Positions 14,998 through 24,200 of a stretch of 31,943 bases of DNA are shown piece after piece. The position numbers were made by a program, and so were the translations under genes. The first letter of the stretch is position 1, and every line of letters starts with the position of its first letter. Location of the stretch: assembly GCA_003212115.1 (NCBI GenBank), contig QCQS01000003.1, forward strand, positions 1 to 31,943, given 5' to 3'. This stretch comes from Prochlorococcus sp. AG-455-E15. GTDB taxonomy: Bacteria; Cyanobacteriota; Cyanobacteriia; PCC-6307; Cyanobiaceae. The notes under the pieces are model-generated. The model was not told where the DNA came from, did no database searches, and saw nothing but the letters and a program-made list of their open reading frames with translations.

Positions 14998-15294
14998 ATG
15001 GGTAACGAGCAAACTCATCCATTACATGAAACCGACAAGAACATTATAGATTGCCTTATCACTAAAAAAACACCAGAAGATCTTGACTATATAAATTTAG
15101 CGAGATTAATAAATCGTTATACCAATTTCCCTGGAGAAAGTGAAATACAAAACGATATTGAAAAAATTTTAAAATTTTGGAAAATATCTAAAAATGAACT
15201 ATTTTCAAAAACAAAAAATATATGGTCAAAAAGCTTCAGACCTTCAAATACAAATAAAGATTTAGTTGGCTCAAGTTTTGATACCTCAAATTGA
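14998..15294 (+). CDS. DUF3288 family protein
   Basis: A 98-residue protein matching the cyanobacterial DUF3288 pattern: EQTHPLHETDKNIIDCLI, then DYINLARLINRYTNFPGESEIQNDIEKIL and WKISKNELFSKTKNIW. It is predicted soluble and helical, with no function known to me. The ATG at 14998 (MGNEQTHP) is preferred over an ATG six codons upstream because family members begin just before the EQ-HP motif. It precedes trpD by 37 bases on the same strand; the C-terminal tail rich in Ser, Asn and Asp is outside the conserved part. Confidence 0.78.
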   Translation: MGNEQTHPLHETDKNIIDCLITKKTPEDLDYINLARLINRYTNFPGESEIQNDIEKILKFWKISKNELFSKTKNIWSKSFRPSNTNKDLVGSSFDTSN

Positions 15295-15331
15295 ATTTTA
15301 CGTGCATAATCTTTCTTCAAAAAATAAATAA

Positions 15332-16366
15332 ATGTCAACTAATTTATCAAACGCTGAAATCCTAAATAATTTGTTAGAGGGAAGGAATCTTGATGATTTA
15401 ACTTCTAGATATTTAATGCAAAGATGGCTTAATGATGAGATCTCAGATGTTGAAACAGGCGCTCTTTTGAGTGCTTTTAGAGCTAAGAGCTCTACAGGTG
15501 TCGAACTAAGTTCTATGGCAGAGGAACTCTTAAATGTTTGCGAATTGCCAGTAGCAAGACCAAATTTGTATTTGGTAGATACTTGTGGTACAGGAGGGGA
15601 TGGAGCTAATACATTTAATATTTCAACTGCAGTAGCATTTGTAGCTGCATCTTGTGGGGTAAAAATTGCAAAACACGGCAATAAAAGTGCTAGTGGTAAA
15701 GTTGGCTCTGCTGATGTTTTGATGAATCTTGGTTTAAATTTAAATGGTTCATTAGAAAAAATAATTACAGCTGTAAGTGAAATTGGAATAACTTTTTTGT
15801 TCGCACCTGTTTGGCACAAATCATTAATAAAACTTGCACCATTAAGAAAGACCCTTGGAATTAGGACAGTATTTAATCAACTTGGACCATTGGTAAATCC
15901 TCTAAGACCTAATGCGCAAGTTTTGGGTGTTGCTTCTGAAGATCTTTTAGAACCTATGGGAAGCGCCCTTTTAAAAATGGGGATGAATAGAGCAATAGTT
16001 GTTCATGGCTCTGGCGGCCTTGATGAAGCTTCGCTTCAAGGAGAAAATAAATTAGTGTTTGTTGAAAATGGTGAATTACGGTTTTCAGAAATAAATATTT
16101 CAGATTTTAACTATGAAAATATTGCCAATGAAAATCTTGTGGTTTCAGATGATGAATCTAACGAGGAAATATTAAAGTCTGTTTTAAATGGTTCTGGACA
16201 AAAATCTCATATTTATGTTGTTGCCCTAAATACTTCTTTAGTGCTTTGGGCAGCAGGAATTGAGGATGATTTAAATGCAGGATTTAATAAAGCTTTATTT
16301 TCGATTAATCAAGGAGATCCTTGGAAAAAATTTTTACTCTTAAAAAATTATTTATCCGCAAATTAA
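15332..16366 (+). CDS. trpD: Anthranilate phosphoribosyltransferase
   Basis: The second committed enzyme of tryptophan synthesis, joining anthranilate and PRPP. The protein has 344 residues. The PRPP-binding glycine loop DTCGTGGDG (near residues 83-91) and NISTAVAFVAA are present, followed by the anthranilate-site KHGNKSASGKVGSADVL, then FNQLGPLVNPLRP. It is full length and intact. It stands apart from other trp genes, as is usual in cyanobacteria, and is followed by carA after 14 bases, so the two are likely co-transcribed. Confidence 0.97.
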   Translation: MSTNLSNAEILNNLLEGRNLDDLTSRYLMQRWLNDEISDVETGALLSAFRAKSSTGVELSSMAEELLNVCELPVARPNLYLVDTCGTGGDGANTFNISTAVAFVAASCGVKIAKHGNKSASGKVGSADVLMNLGLNLNGSLEKIITAVSEIGITFLFAPVWHKSLIKLAPLRKTLGIRTVFNQLGPLVNPLRPNAQVLGVASEDLLEPMGSALLKMGMNRAIVVHGSGGLDEASLQGENKLVFVENGELRFSEINISDFNYENIANENLVVSDDESNEEILKSVLNGSGQKSHIYVVALNTSLVLWAAGIEDDLNAGFNKALFSINQGDPWKKFLLLKNYLSAN

Positions 16367-16380
16367 TTAATTTCAAATTA

Positions 16381-17520
16381 ATGATTAATCCATATAAGAA
16401 AAACGCGAAATTAGTTTTAAGTAATGGAATTGTATTCCCTGGATTTTATTTTGGTTCTTCCGGTACAGCAATTGGGGAGATAGTTTTTAATACTGGGATG
16501 ACGGGGTATCAAGAAGTTATTACTGATCCAAGTTATTACGGGCAGATATTAACATTTACTTACCCAGAGATTGGAAATACTGGCATTAATTATGAAGATT
16601 CAGAGTCTGAAATGAATGTTAAAGGAATAATTGTTAGAAATTTTTCATCTAATAATAGCAATTGGAGATCTAAAAAAAATTTCAATCAATGGTTAGTTGA
16701 AAAAAACATAATAGGTCTTCATGGAATTGATACAAGAGCTCTTGTTAAAATTTTAAGATCTAATGGCTCTATGAATGGAGTTATTACTTCCGAGGATAAA
16801 ACTGTAGAAAGTTGTTTAAAGATAATTCATGATACGCCAAAGATGGAGGGGTTAAATTTGTCAAAAATAGTTTCAACAAAACAACAATACTTATGGGAAA
16901 GTCATACACAAACAATTTTCGATTTAAGAAAAAGATATGTTGAATCGTCAAAGAAATTAAAAATAGTAGCAATTGATTTCGGAATTAAAAATTCAATTCT
17001 GAATAGACTTGTTTCGCATGGTTGTGAAGTTTTGGTTTTACCCTCTCGGTCTTCTTTGAATGATGTTCTGTCTAATAAGCCTGATGGTATTTTCTTTTCA
17101 AATGGTCCTGGCGATCCTTCTTCTGTTTTTGAAGGGATAGACTTAGCTAAATCACTTATTCAATATGGTCAAATACCTATGTTTGGAATTTGCCTTGGCC
17201 ACCAAATTTTTGGATTGGCACTAGGAGGTTCAACTTATAAATTACCTTTTGGACATCGTGGTTTAAATCACCCATGTGGTGAAAGTAATAAAATTGAGAT
17301 AACTAGTCAGAACCATGGATTTGCTATTGATCCTAATTCTCTCTCAAAAGATATAGTTAAAATAACCCACTACAACCTTAACGATAATACTGTTGCTGGC
17401 CTAGAAGTAATTAATAAACCAATATTTAGTGTTCAATATCATCCGGAAGCAGGACCTGGCCCACATGATTCAGATTATTTATTTAAAAAATTTGTTTCTC
17501 TAATGTTAGAAAGATGTTGA
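16381..17520 (+). CDS. carA: Carbamoyl-phosphate synthase small (glutaminase) subunit
   Basis: The 379-residue glutamine amidotransferase subunit that supplies ammonia to CarB for arginine and pyrimidine synthesis. The N-terminal CarA domain begins KLVLSNGIVFPGFYFGSSG and includes FNTGMTGYQEVITDPSYYGQ. The class I amidotransferase triad is Cys271 (FGICLGHQ), His354 and Glu356 (YHPEAGPGPHD). The ATG at 16381 is used; the frame stays open upstream to 16321, but that part lies inside trpD and is not CarA-like. carB is not in the window. Confidence 0.97.
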   Translation: MINPYKKNAKLVLSNGIVFPGFYFGSSGTAIGEIVFNTGMTGYQEVITDPSYYGQILTFTYPEIGNTGINYEDSESEMNVKGIIVRNFSSNNSNWRSKKNFNQWLVEKNIIGLHGIDTRALVKILRSNGSMNGVITSEDKTVESCLKIIHDTPKMEGLNLSKIVSTKQQYLWESHTQTIFDLRKRYVESSKKLKIVAIDFGIKNSILNRLVSHGCEVLVLPSRSSLNDVLSNKPDGIFFSNGPGDPSSVFEGIDLAKSLIQYGQIPMFGICLGHQIFGLALGGSTYKLPFGHRGLNHPCGESNKIEITSQNHGFAIDPNSLSKDIVKITHYNLNDNTVAGLEVINKPIFSVQYHPEAGPGPHDSDYLFKKFVSLMLERC

Positions 17521-17570
17521 CATATCGTTTTCTTTTGATTTGATAATTACATTTGATATATTAATTTTTT

Positions 17571-17575
17571 GGAGG
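17571..17575 (+). promoter_or_regulatory. Strong Shine-Dalgarno ahead of the STAS gene
   Basis: GGAGG stands 9 bases before an in-frame ATA (17585) and 6 before an ATC (17582). The nearest ATG is 72 bases away, too far to be served by it. This argues for initiation at a non-standard codon. A -10-like TATATTAAT lies upstream (17557-17565). Confidence 0.55.
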
Positions 17576-17584
17576 TATTAGATC

Positions 17585-17947
17585 ATAGAAGATTTCCAGA
17601 AGTTAACGGTTTCTTTAAGAGGAAACCTTGAGGTTAAAACAAACATTATGGTTTTTACTTTTAAAGGCCAACTTGATGCTTTCTCAGAAAAACAATTTAA
17701 GACTTTTGTTACTAATAATTTAAAAAATGACCTTCCATTCGTTATTGATCTTACAAAAATAGATTTTTTAGATTCCTCTGGTCTTGGAGCACTTGTTCAA
17801 ACTGCAAAAGAATGCAAAAAGTCCAAACTTGCGTTCTCTGTCGTTGGCAATTCAAGAGTTGCTCAAACAATTAAACTGGTTCGTTTAGGGGATTTTCTTA
17901 ACTTGAATTCAAGCCTTGAAGATGCATTAAATAATTTAAAGAATTGA
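17585..17947 (+). CDS. STAS-domain protein (anti-sigma factor antagonist-like)
   Basis: A single STAS domain of the SpoIIAA type, which binds anti-sigma or switch kinases in its unphosphorylated form. The core has FKGQLDAFSEKQF, then FVIDLTKIDFLDSSGLGALV, where a Ser of DSSGLG is the usual phosphorylation site, and a C-terminal LVRLGDFLNL. The first ATG in frame is at 17648 (99 residues). The reading frame, however, extends in protein-like form back to 17585, adding EDFQKLTVSLRGNLEVKTNI, which supplies the first STAS beta strand. A GGAGG sits at the right distance from 17585, where the codon is ATA. I therefore place the start at 17585, with 17648 as the conventional alternative. An in-frame TAG at 17579 limits it upstream. 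Confidence 0.82.
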   Translation: MEDFQKLTVSLRGNLEVKTNIMVFTFKGQLDAFSEKQFKTFVTNNLKNDLPFVIDLTKIDFLDSSGLGALVQTAKECKKSKLAFSVVGNSRVAQTIKLVRLGDFLNLNSSLEDALNNLKN

Positions 17948-18342
17948 ATTATTGGATTCAAAACTTGGTTCCTTATGGTTCTCCCGAGGATATAGGTGTT
18001 ATTCAACTTGCTTGGCTTGGAGATTCGGTATGGGAGCTTCACCAAAGATTAAGATATGTTCATTTTCCTTTGAAATCTAAAGATCTCCATTTATCTGTAG
18101 TAAACGAAGTAAAAGCAAAATCTCAGTCAAAATCATTAAGTAAAATTGAACATTTATTAAATTCAGATGAAATTGATCTAATTAGGCGTGCTAGAAATAA
18201 AACAAAAAGATATCCAAAGTCTTCTGACCCTAACATATACTCCAGAGCAACTGGTTTTGAAACTCTCATTGGCTGGCTATTTTTAAAAGATCCTCAAAGA
18301 TTATCAACACTTTTTGAATATTTAGAATTAAAAATGAATTAA
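17944..18342 (+). CDS. mrnC: Mini-ribonuclease III (MrnC-like)
   Basis: A 132-residue protein made only of the RNase III catalytic domain, without the double-stranded RNA binding domain. This is the Mini-III type, which trims 23S rRNA precursor ends in Bacillus and has cyanobacterial relatives. Diagnostic segments are QLAWLGDSVWELHQRLR (catalytic Asp and Glu), RRARNKTKRYPK and YSRATGFETLIGWLFLKD. The start is TTG at 17944, overlapping the STAS stop codon (TTGA), so the two are translationally coupled. The gene is followed by an rRNA methyltransferase, consistent with rRNA maturation. Confidence 0.9.
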   Translation: MNYWIQNLVPYGSPEDIGVIQLAWLGDSVWELHQRLRYVHFPLKSKDLHLSVVNEVKAKSQSKSLSKIEHLLNSDEIDLIRRARNKTKRYPKSSDPNIYSRATGFETLIGWLFLKDPQRLSTLFEYLELKMN

Positions 18343-18346
18343 ACCT

Positions 18347-19354
18347 ATGAAAAAGTCCTCTAAAAAAAATCTTTTTGGAAAAAGAAATAATGAAAATAAG
18401 AAAAATTCTGAATTTGGCTTTTACCAAAAAAATTCAACTCGTTCAGAAAAAAATGAAAGATTTCTGAGCAAGTCTTCTAAGAATAAGAATGTTGAAAATT
18501 TAAATAAAAGAGAAAAAAATAATAATTTTTCATCCTTTAAAAAAAGAAATCCAATTTCTAAATCTAATACTGATTTTCCTAGTAAAATTCCAAATATTCA
18601 TCAAGAATTAACAAATAAGAGGAATTTTGATGATTGGATATGGGGTAAACATTCCGTTTATGAAACCCTTATTAGTGAAAGAGCTATTAATAGGATTTGG
18701 TGTACTTCAGAAATCTTTTCTTCAGATAGATTCTATATTTTATTTAAGGATCTTAAATCAAAAGGAGTCCTCATTGAAGAAGTTTCTTGGAATAGGCTTT
18801 CTCAATTAACTAATGGTGCTTCACATCAAGGCGTTGTATTGCAGTTAGCATGCTCTAAAACAATATCCCTAGAACAATTAATCGATTTTTCTAAAAATAA
18901 TTGTGCAAACCCTATAATAATTGCATTAGATGGTATAACTGATCCACATAATGTTGGTGCGATTATAAGATCAGCCGAAGCATTTGATTGCAAAGGCATC
19001 ATTATTCCTCAAAGGAGGTCCGCTGGATTGACCGGAACAGTCGCAAAAGTGGCTGCAGGAGCATTAGAGCACTTACATGTGAGCAGAGTTGTTAACTTAA
19101 ATAGAGCACTTGAAGAACTTAAGAAAAATGGTTTTCTTGTTGTTGGTTTATCTGGTGATGGTCAATTATCTATCTCAAATTTTCTAGAAAAAGCTCCTTT
19201 GGTAGTTATAGTCGGCTCTGAAGATAAAGGTATTTCTTTGCTTACTCAAAAAAAATGCGATTATCTTTTAAGTATTCCTCTTAAAGGTAAGACTTCAAGC
19301 TTAAATGCTTCTGTGGCGGCTGCCATATCACTATTTTACTTGACAAGTAAATGA
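18347..19354 (+). CDS. rlmB: SpoU-family 23S rRNA 2'-O-ribose methyltransferase (RlmB/TrmH-like)
   Basis: A 335-residue SPOUT methyltransferase. The substrate-binding domain starts near DDWIWGKHSVYETLISERA (residue about 90). The three SpoU motifs are LDGITDPHNVGAIIRSAEAF, VVIVGSEDKGI and SSLNASVAAAISLF. The family 2'-O-methylates G2251 in 23S rRNA (RlmB) or related sites. The first 85 or so residues are a low-complexity, strongly basic extension rich in Lys, Asn, Ser and Phe, likely disordered and possibly RNA-binding. It follows mrnC by four bases. Confidence 0.92.
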   Translation: MKKSSKKNLFGKRNNENKKNSEFGFYQKNSTRSEKNERFLSKSSKNKNVENLNKREKNNNFSSFKKRNPISKSNTDFPSKIPNIHQELTNKRNFDDWIWGKHSVYETLISERAINRIWCTSEIFSSDRFYILFKDLKSKGVLIEEVSWNRLSQLTNGASHQGVVLQLACSKTISLEQLIDFSKNNCANPIIIALDGITDPHNVGAIIRSAEAFDCKGIIIPQRRSAGLTGTVAKVAAGALEHLHVSRVVNLNRALEELKKNGFLVVGLSGDGQLSISNFLEKAPLVVIVGSEDKGISLLTQKKCDYLLSIPLKGKTSSLNASVAAAISLFYLTSK

Positions 19355-19500
19355 TCTATTTTTTTAAAAAATGTTTTAAAATTAAATTCTAAAATGTTGT
19401 TATTTCAATACATTTATATGATTAATAAAAATTTATTGAATTTTCACTACAAAATTGTATAGAATTTAACAAGAATTGATGGTCTTTAAGGCCAATAAAA

Positions 19501-19716
19501 TTGATTAGAAACTTTGGGAACAAACTCGGGCTAGCCTGGTGGGCTAAAATTGAGACAGATCAACCTAGTGGCACTTACTGGTTCGGTCCTTTTATTACTA
19601 AACGTAGTTTAAAAGAAAATATATCTTCTTTTATTAAAGACCTCTCCGATGAAGGAGCTAAAAATATTAAGCATAGTTTTGTTCGCTGCAAAAAAGAAGA
19701 ACCACTAACTGTTTGA
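19501..19716 (+). CDS. DUF1816 family protein
   Basis: A 71-residue protein with the DUF1816 pattern: LGLAWWAKIETDQPSGTYWFGPF, then an ISSFIKDLSDEGAKNIKHSFVRCKKEEPL segment. It is common in cyanobacteria, is in some cases found near phycobilisome-related genes, and has unknown function. The start is TTG at 19501; an in-frame TGA lies upstream at 19477 and no ATG or GTG intervenes. A 146-base gap before it (19355-19500) holds a 15-bp palindrome at the rlmB end (19336-19350) and otherwise only AT-rich sequence. Confidence 0.75.
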   Translation: MIRNFGNKLGLAWWAKIETDQPSGTYWFGPFITKRSLKENISSFIKDLSDEGAKNIKHSFVRCKKEEPLTV

Positions 19717-19745
19717 TAACTTTTATTTAAGAAATAAATCAAGAA

Positions 19746-21194
19746 ATGAATTTTAATTCTTTAAGAAAGGAAATTATTAGCAAAAATACCACTGTTAAGG
19801 AATTAGTTAATGATTTTTTTGCCAAAATAGATCATAAAGACTCTGAAATAAATTCATATATTTGTACTACAAAAGATAATGCTATTAAGCAAGCAGAGAA
19901 CATTGATAAATTAATTCAAAATAAAGAAATACTACCTCCTCTCGCTGGGATACCAATTGCAATTAAGGATAATATTTGCACCAAAGGAGTTGCAACAACT
20001 TGTGCAAGTAAAATGCTCAAAAGTTTTGTTGCGCCTTATGAATCCACAGCTTCCAGTAAATTATGGTCTTCAGGGGGAATTTGTTTAGGAAAAACAAATT
20101 TAGACGAATTTGCAATGGGTAGTTCAACAGAAACTTCTATATTTGGTGTCACTTCAAATCCTTGGGATACGAAAAGAGTGCCAGGAGGTAGTTCAGGTGG
20201 TAGTGCTGCTTCAGTTGCAGCAGGATTTTGTGCGGCCGCCATAGGTTCTGATACAGGAGGATCAATAAGGCAGCCAGCTTCTTTTTGTGGAGTCGTAGGT
20301 CTTAAACCTACTTATGGCAGAGTTAGCAGATGGGGACTTGTAGCATTTGCTAGCTCTCTTGATCAAATTGGTCCAATTACAAATACCGTCTCTGATGCCG
20401 CTGAAATGCTTTATTCAATATCTGGTAAAGACCCCTTTGACTCAACATGTCTTGATAAGTCTGTACCAAATTATTTGACTGACTTAAATAAATCTATAAA
20501 GGGTTTAAAAATTGGAATCATTAAAGAATGTTTTGAACACCCTGGCCTTAATCCAGAAGTTAAGGAATCTGTGCTTTCTGGAGTTGATAGATTCCAAGCT
20601 TTAGGGGCTGAAATTATGGAAGTTGAATGTCCTAGATTTAACGATGGAATAGCTACATATTATGTAATTGCACCATCTGAAGCTTCTGCAAATTTAGCTA
20701 GATATGACGGAGTTAAATATGGCTATAGATCGAATGAAGGTTCAAATCTTATAGATATGACATCAAAAAGTAGAGCTGAAGGTTTTGGAGATGAGGTACA
20801 AAGGAGAATTCTGATAGGTACTTATGCTTTGTCAGCTGGATACAGCGATGCTTATTACAAGAAAGCTCAAAAAGTAAGGACACTTATAAGAAAAGATTTT
20901 GATAATGCTTTTAAGAAAGTAGATGTATTATTAACTCCAACATGCCCAACCACTGCTTTTTTGAAGGGGGATTTTGTCAATGATCCACTTTCAATGTATT
21001 TGTCTGATCTATTAACTGTTCCTGCTAATTTGGCAGGCCTCCCAGCAATCAGTATTCCTTGTGGTTTTGATACTAAAGGATTACCTATTGGAATGCAATT
21101 AATAGGCAATGTATTAGAAGAAAATAAAATATTGAATACTGCAAATATCTTTGAAATGGATGCTCAGGTAATTAAAAATAGACCTTTATTTTAA
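19746..21194 (+). CDS. gatA: Glutamyl-tRNA(Gln) amidotransferase subunit A
   Basis: The 482-residue amidase subunit of GatCAB, which converts Glu-tRNA(Gln) to Gln-tRNA(Gln). The amidase triad is complete: Lys74 (AIKDNICTKG), cis-Ser149 (PGGSSGGSAAS) and nucleophile Ser173 (GSDTGGSIRQPA), each a constant five residues earlier than in the Staphylococcus enzyme. Length and C-terminal LPAISIPCG segment are typical. gatB and gatC are elsewhere. Confidence 0.98.
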   Translation: MNFNSLRKEIISKNTTVKELVNDFFAKIDHKDSEINSYICTTKDNAIKQAENIDKLIQNKEILPPLAGIPIAIKDNICTKGVATTCASKMLKSFVAPYESTASSKLWSSGGICLGKTNLDEFAMGSSTETSIFGVTSNPWDTKRVPGGSSGGSAASVAAGFCAAAIGSDTGGSIRQPASFCGVVGLKPTYGRVSRWGLVAFASSLDQIGPITNTVSDAAEMLYSISGKDPFDSTCLDKSVPNYLTDLNKSIKGLKIGIIKECFEHPGLNPEVKESVLSGVDRFQALGAEIMEVECPRFNDGIATYYVIAPSEASANLARYDGVKYGYRSNEGSNLIDMTSKSRAEGFGDEVQRRILIGTYALSAGYSDAYYKKAQKVRTLIRKDFDNAFKKVDVLLTPTCPTTAFLKGDFVNDPLSMYLSDLLTVPANLAGLPAISIPCGFDTKGLPIGMQLIGNVLEENKILNTANIFEMDAQVIKNRPLF

Positions 21195-21278
21195 ATTTGT
21201 ATTAATAATTAATTTGTAATCAAAAAGTATAGATCTTTTAGAAATTTTCTCTATCTTATATATATAAATAATTTAAAT

Positions 21279-24200
21279 ATGGCTTTCGTACCGCTTCATA
21301 ATCATAGTGACTACAGCTTGCTTGATGGTGCCAGTCAAATTTCAAAAATTGTTGATAGAGCTTGTGATCTTGGAATGGAATCGATAGCTCTTACTGATCA
21401 TGGAGTTATGTATGGAGTTCTTGATTTGGTCAAGAAGTGTAAAGGGAAAGGTATAAAACCAATTATTGGTAACGAAATGTACGTGATTAATGGATCTATT
21501 GATGATCCTCAACCTAAAAAAGAAAAAAGGTACCATTTAGTAGTTTTAGCAAAAAATTATACTGGTTATAAGAATCTAGTGAAATTGACGACAATTAGTC
21601 ACCTAAATGGGATGAGAGGTCGAGGTATTTTTTCTAGACCATGTATTGATAAATCTCTCTTAAGCAAATATAGTGATGGTCTTATAGTTTCTACAGCTTG
21701 TCTTGGTGGAGAGATACCTCAGGCTATCTTAAAAGGTAGATTAGACGTAGCAGAGGATATAGCTCTTTGGTATAAAAAATTGTTTGCAGATGACTTTTAT
21801 CTAGAAATACAAGATCACGGGTCTATTGAGGATAGAATTGTTAACGTTGAATTAATAAAAATTGGCAAGAAGCACCAAATAAAAGTCATCGCCACTAACG
21901 ACGCCCACTACCTATCAAGTATGGATGTTGAAGCACATGACGCTTTGCTTTGTGTATTAACAGGAAAACTAATAAGTGATGAAAAAAGATTGAGATATAC
22001 AGGTACAGAATATATTAAGAGTGAAAATGAAATGCTTGAACTTTTTAAAGATCATATTGATGATGAATCAATTATTGAGGCAGTGAACAATACTGTAGAA
22101 ATTTCTCAAAAAGTTGAAGTATTTGACTTGTTTGGTAACTATAGGATGCCAAAATTCCCTCTTAAAGAAGATATAGATTCGTTTTCTTTCCTTACACAAT
22201 TATCTTATAAAGGCCTTTTAAAAAGACTTAAAAAAAATGATCTTACAGAAGTTGAGGAGAACTATAAAAAAAGACTATCTTCAGAATTAAAAATTATTAA
22301 AGATATGGGCTTCCCAGATTATTTTTTGGTCGTCTGGGACTACATCAAATTTGCTAGAGATAACTCTATCCCTGTAGGACCAGGGAGAGGTTCTGCAGCA
22401 GGATCACTAGTAGCTTATGCTCTTCAAATTACAAATATAGATCCTGTTGAGCATGGTTTGTTGTTTGAAAGATTTTTAAATCCAGCAAGAAAGTCAATGC
22501 CAGATATTGACACCGACTTTTGTATTGATCGGAGAAATGAAGTTATAGATTATGTTACTAATCGTTATGGAGAGGATAAAGTTGCGCAAATCATCACTTT
22601 CAATAAGATGACCTCTAAGGCGGTTTTAAAAGATGTTGCAAGGGTTCTAGATATACCATATGGAGAGGCGGATAAATTGGCCAAGTTAATACCGGTTGTA
22701 AGAGGGAAACCTTATAAACTAAATGAAATGATTGATAAGAATTCTCCTAGCCAAGAGTTTAGAGACAAATATGTTAATGATAATAGAGTTAAAAAATGGG
22801 TTGATTTGGCTTTGAGAATTGAAGGAACTAATAAAACATATGGAGTTCATGCTGCTGGAGTTGTTATCGCATCAGATCCTCTTGACGAACTTGTACCTCT
22901 TCAAAGGAATAATGATGGGCAAATTATAACCCAATATTCTATGGACGATATCGAATCTCTTGGATTATTGAAAATGGATTTCTTGGGTCTTAAGAATCTT
23001 ACAATGATTGAAAAGACAGTTTCTCTGATTAATCAATCTACTGGAAAGAAAATAAACATTGATGAGTTACCACAAAATGATGGTAAAACCTTTGAGCTTA
23101 TCGGGAGAGGAGATCTTGAAGGTATTTTTCAACTTGAATCTTCCGGCATGAAACAAGTCGTTAAAGATTTCAAGCCTAATTCTCTAGAGGATATTTCCTC
23201 CATACTGGCTCTTTATAGACCTGGTCCTCTTGATGCAGGCCTTATACCTAAATTCATTAATCGAAAAAATGGGAATGAAAAGATTGATTTCCCTCATCCT
23301 TTTATTAAGTCAATTCTCACTGAAACCTATGGAATTATGGTTTACCAAGAACAAATCATGAAAATTGCTCAAGACCTAGCCGGTTATTCTCTAGGCGATG
23401 CTGATTTGCTTCGAAGAGCGATGGGGAAAAAGAAAGTTTCTGAAATGGTAAAGCATAGGAATATTTTTGTAGATGGTTCTATGAAGAAAGGTGTAAATGA
23501 AAAATTAGCAAATGATCTTTTTGATCAGATGGTTTTATTTGCAGAATATTGTTTTAACAAAAGTCACTCAACTGCTTATGGTGCTGTAACCTATCAAACT
23601 GCATTTTTAAAAGCCCATTTTCCTGTTGCATATATGGCAGCCCTTTTAAGCGTAAATTCAGGCTCTAGCGATAAGATGCAAAGATATATTTCTAATTGTT
23701 ATTCCATGGGAATAGAAGTTATTTCACCGAGCATTAATTTCTCTGGGGTTGATTTCACTATCAAGAACAATCAGATTTTATTCGGGTTATCTGCAATTAA
23801 AAATTTAGGGGATTCTGCAATAAGAAATATAATTGAAAACCGAAATAGATTTGGAGCCTTTAAGTCATTATCGGATTTGTGCGACCGTTTGCCTTCTAAT
23901 ATTCTTAACAAAAGAAGTCTTGAATCTCTTATTCATTGTGGTGCACTAGACGAGTTTTCAAATGATAATAATAGAGCTCAGTTATTGTCAGATCTTGAGC
24001 ATGTTATTGAGTGGGCCTCTTCAAGAAATCGTGATAGATTATCAGGCCAAGGAAATCTATTTGACTCTAAAGATGAATTTTCTAATGTTGCTTTTTCAGA
24101 TTCACAATTAGCTAAGGTTGATGATTATTCACTCATTGAGAAGTTAAAGTTAGAAAAGCAGCTATTAGGCTTTTATTTATCTGATCATCCTCTAAAGCAT

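Noticed and set aside
15298..15819. 173-codon open frame on the minus strand opposite trpD
   Set aside because: The trpD product on the other strand has every catalytic motif; the opposite frame is a compositional shadow.
16321..16380. N-terminal extension of CarA into trpD
   Set aside because: The extension begins with TTG inside trpD and is unlike CarA. The ATG at 16381 gives the normal N-terminus.
19394..19462. 22-codon open frame between rlmB and the DUF1816 gene
   Set aside because: Short, rich in Leu, Ile, Tyr and Asn as expected of random AT-rich DNA, with no ribosome site.
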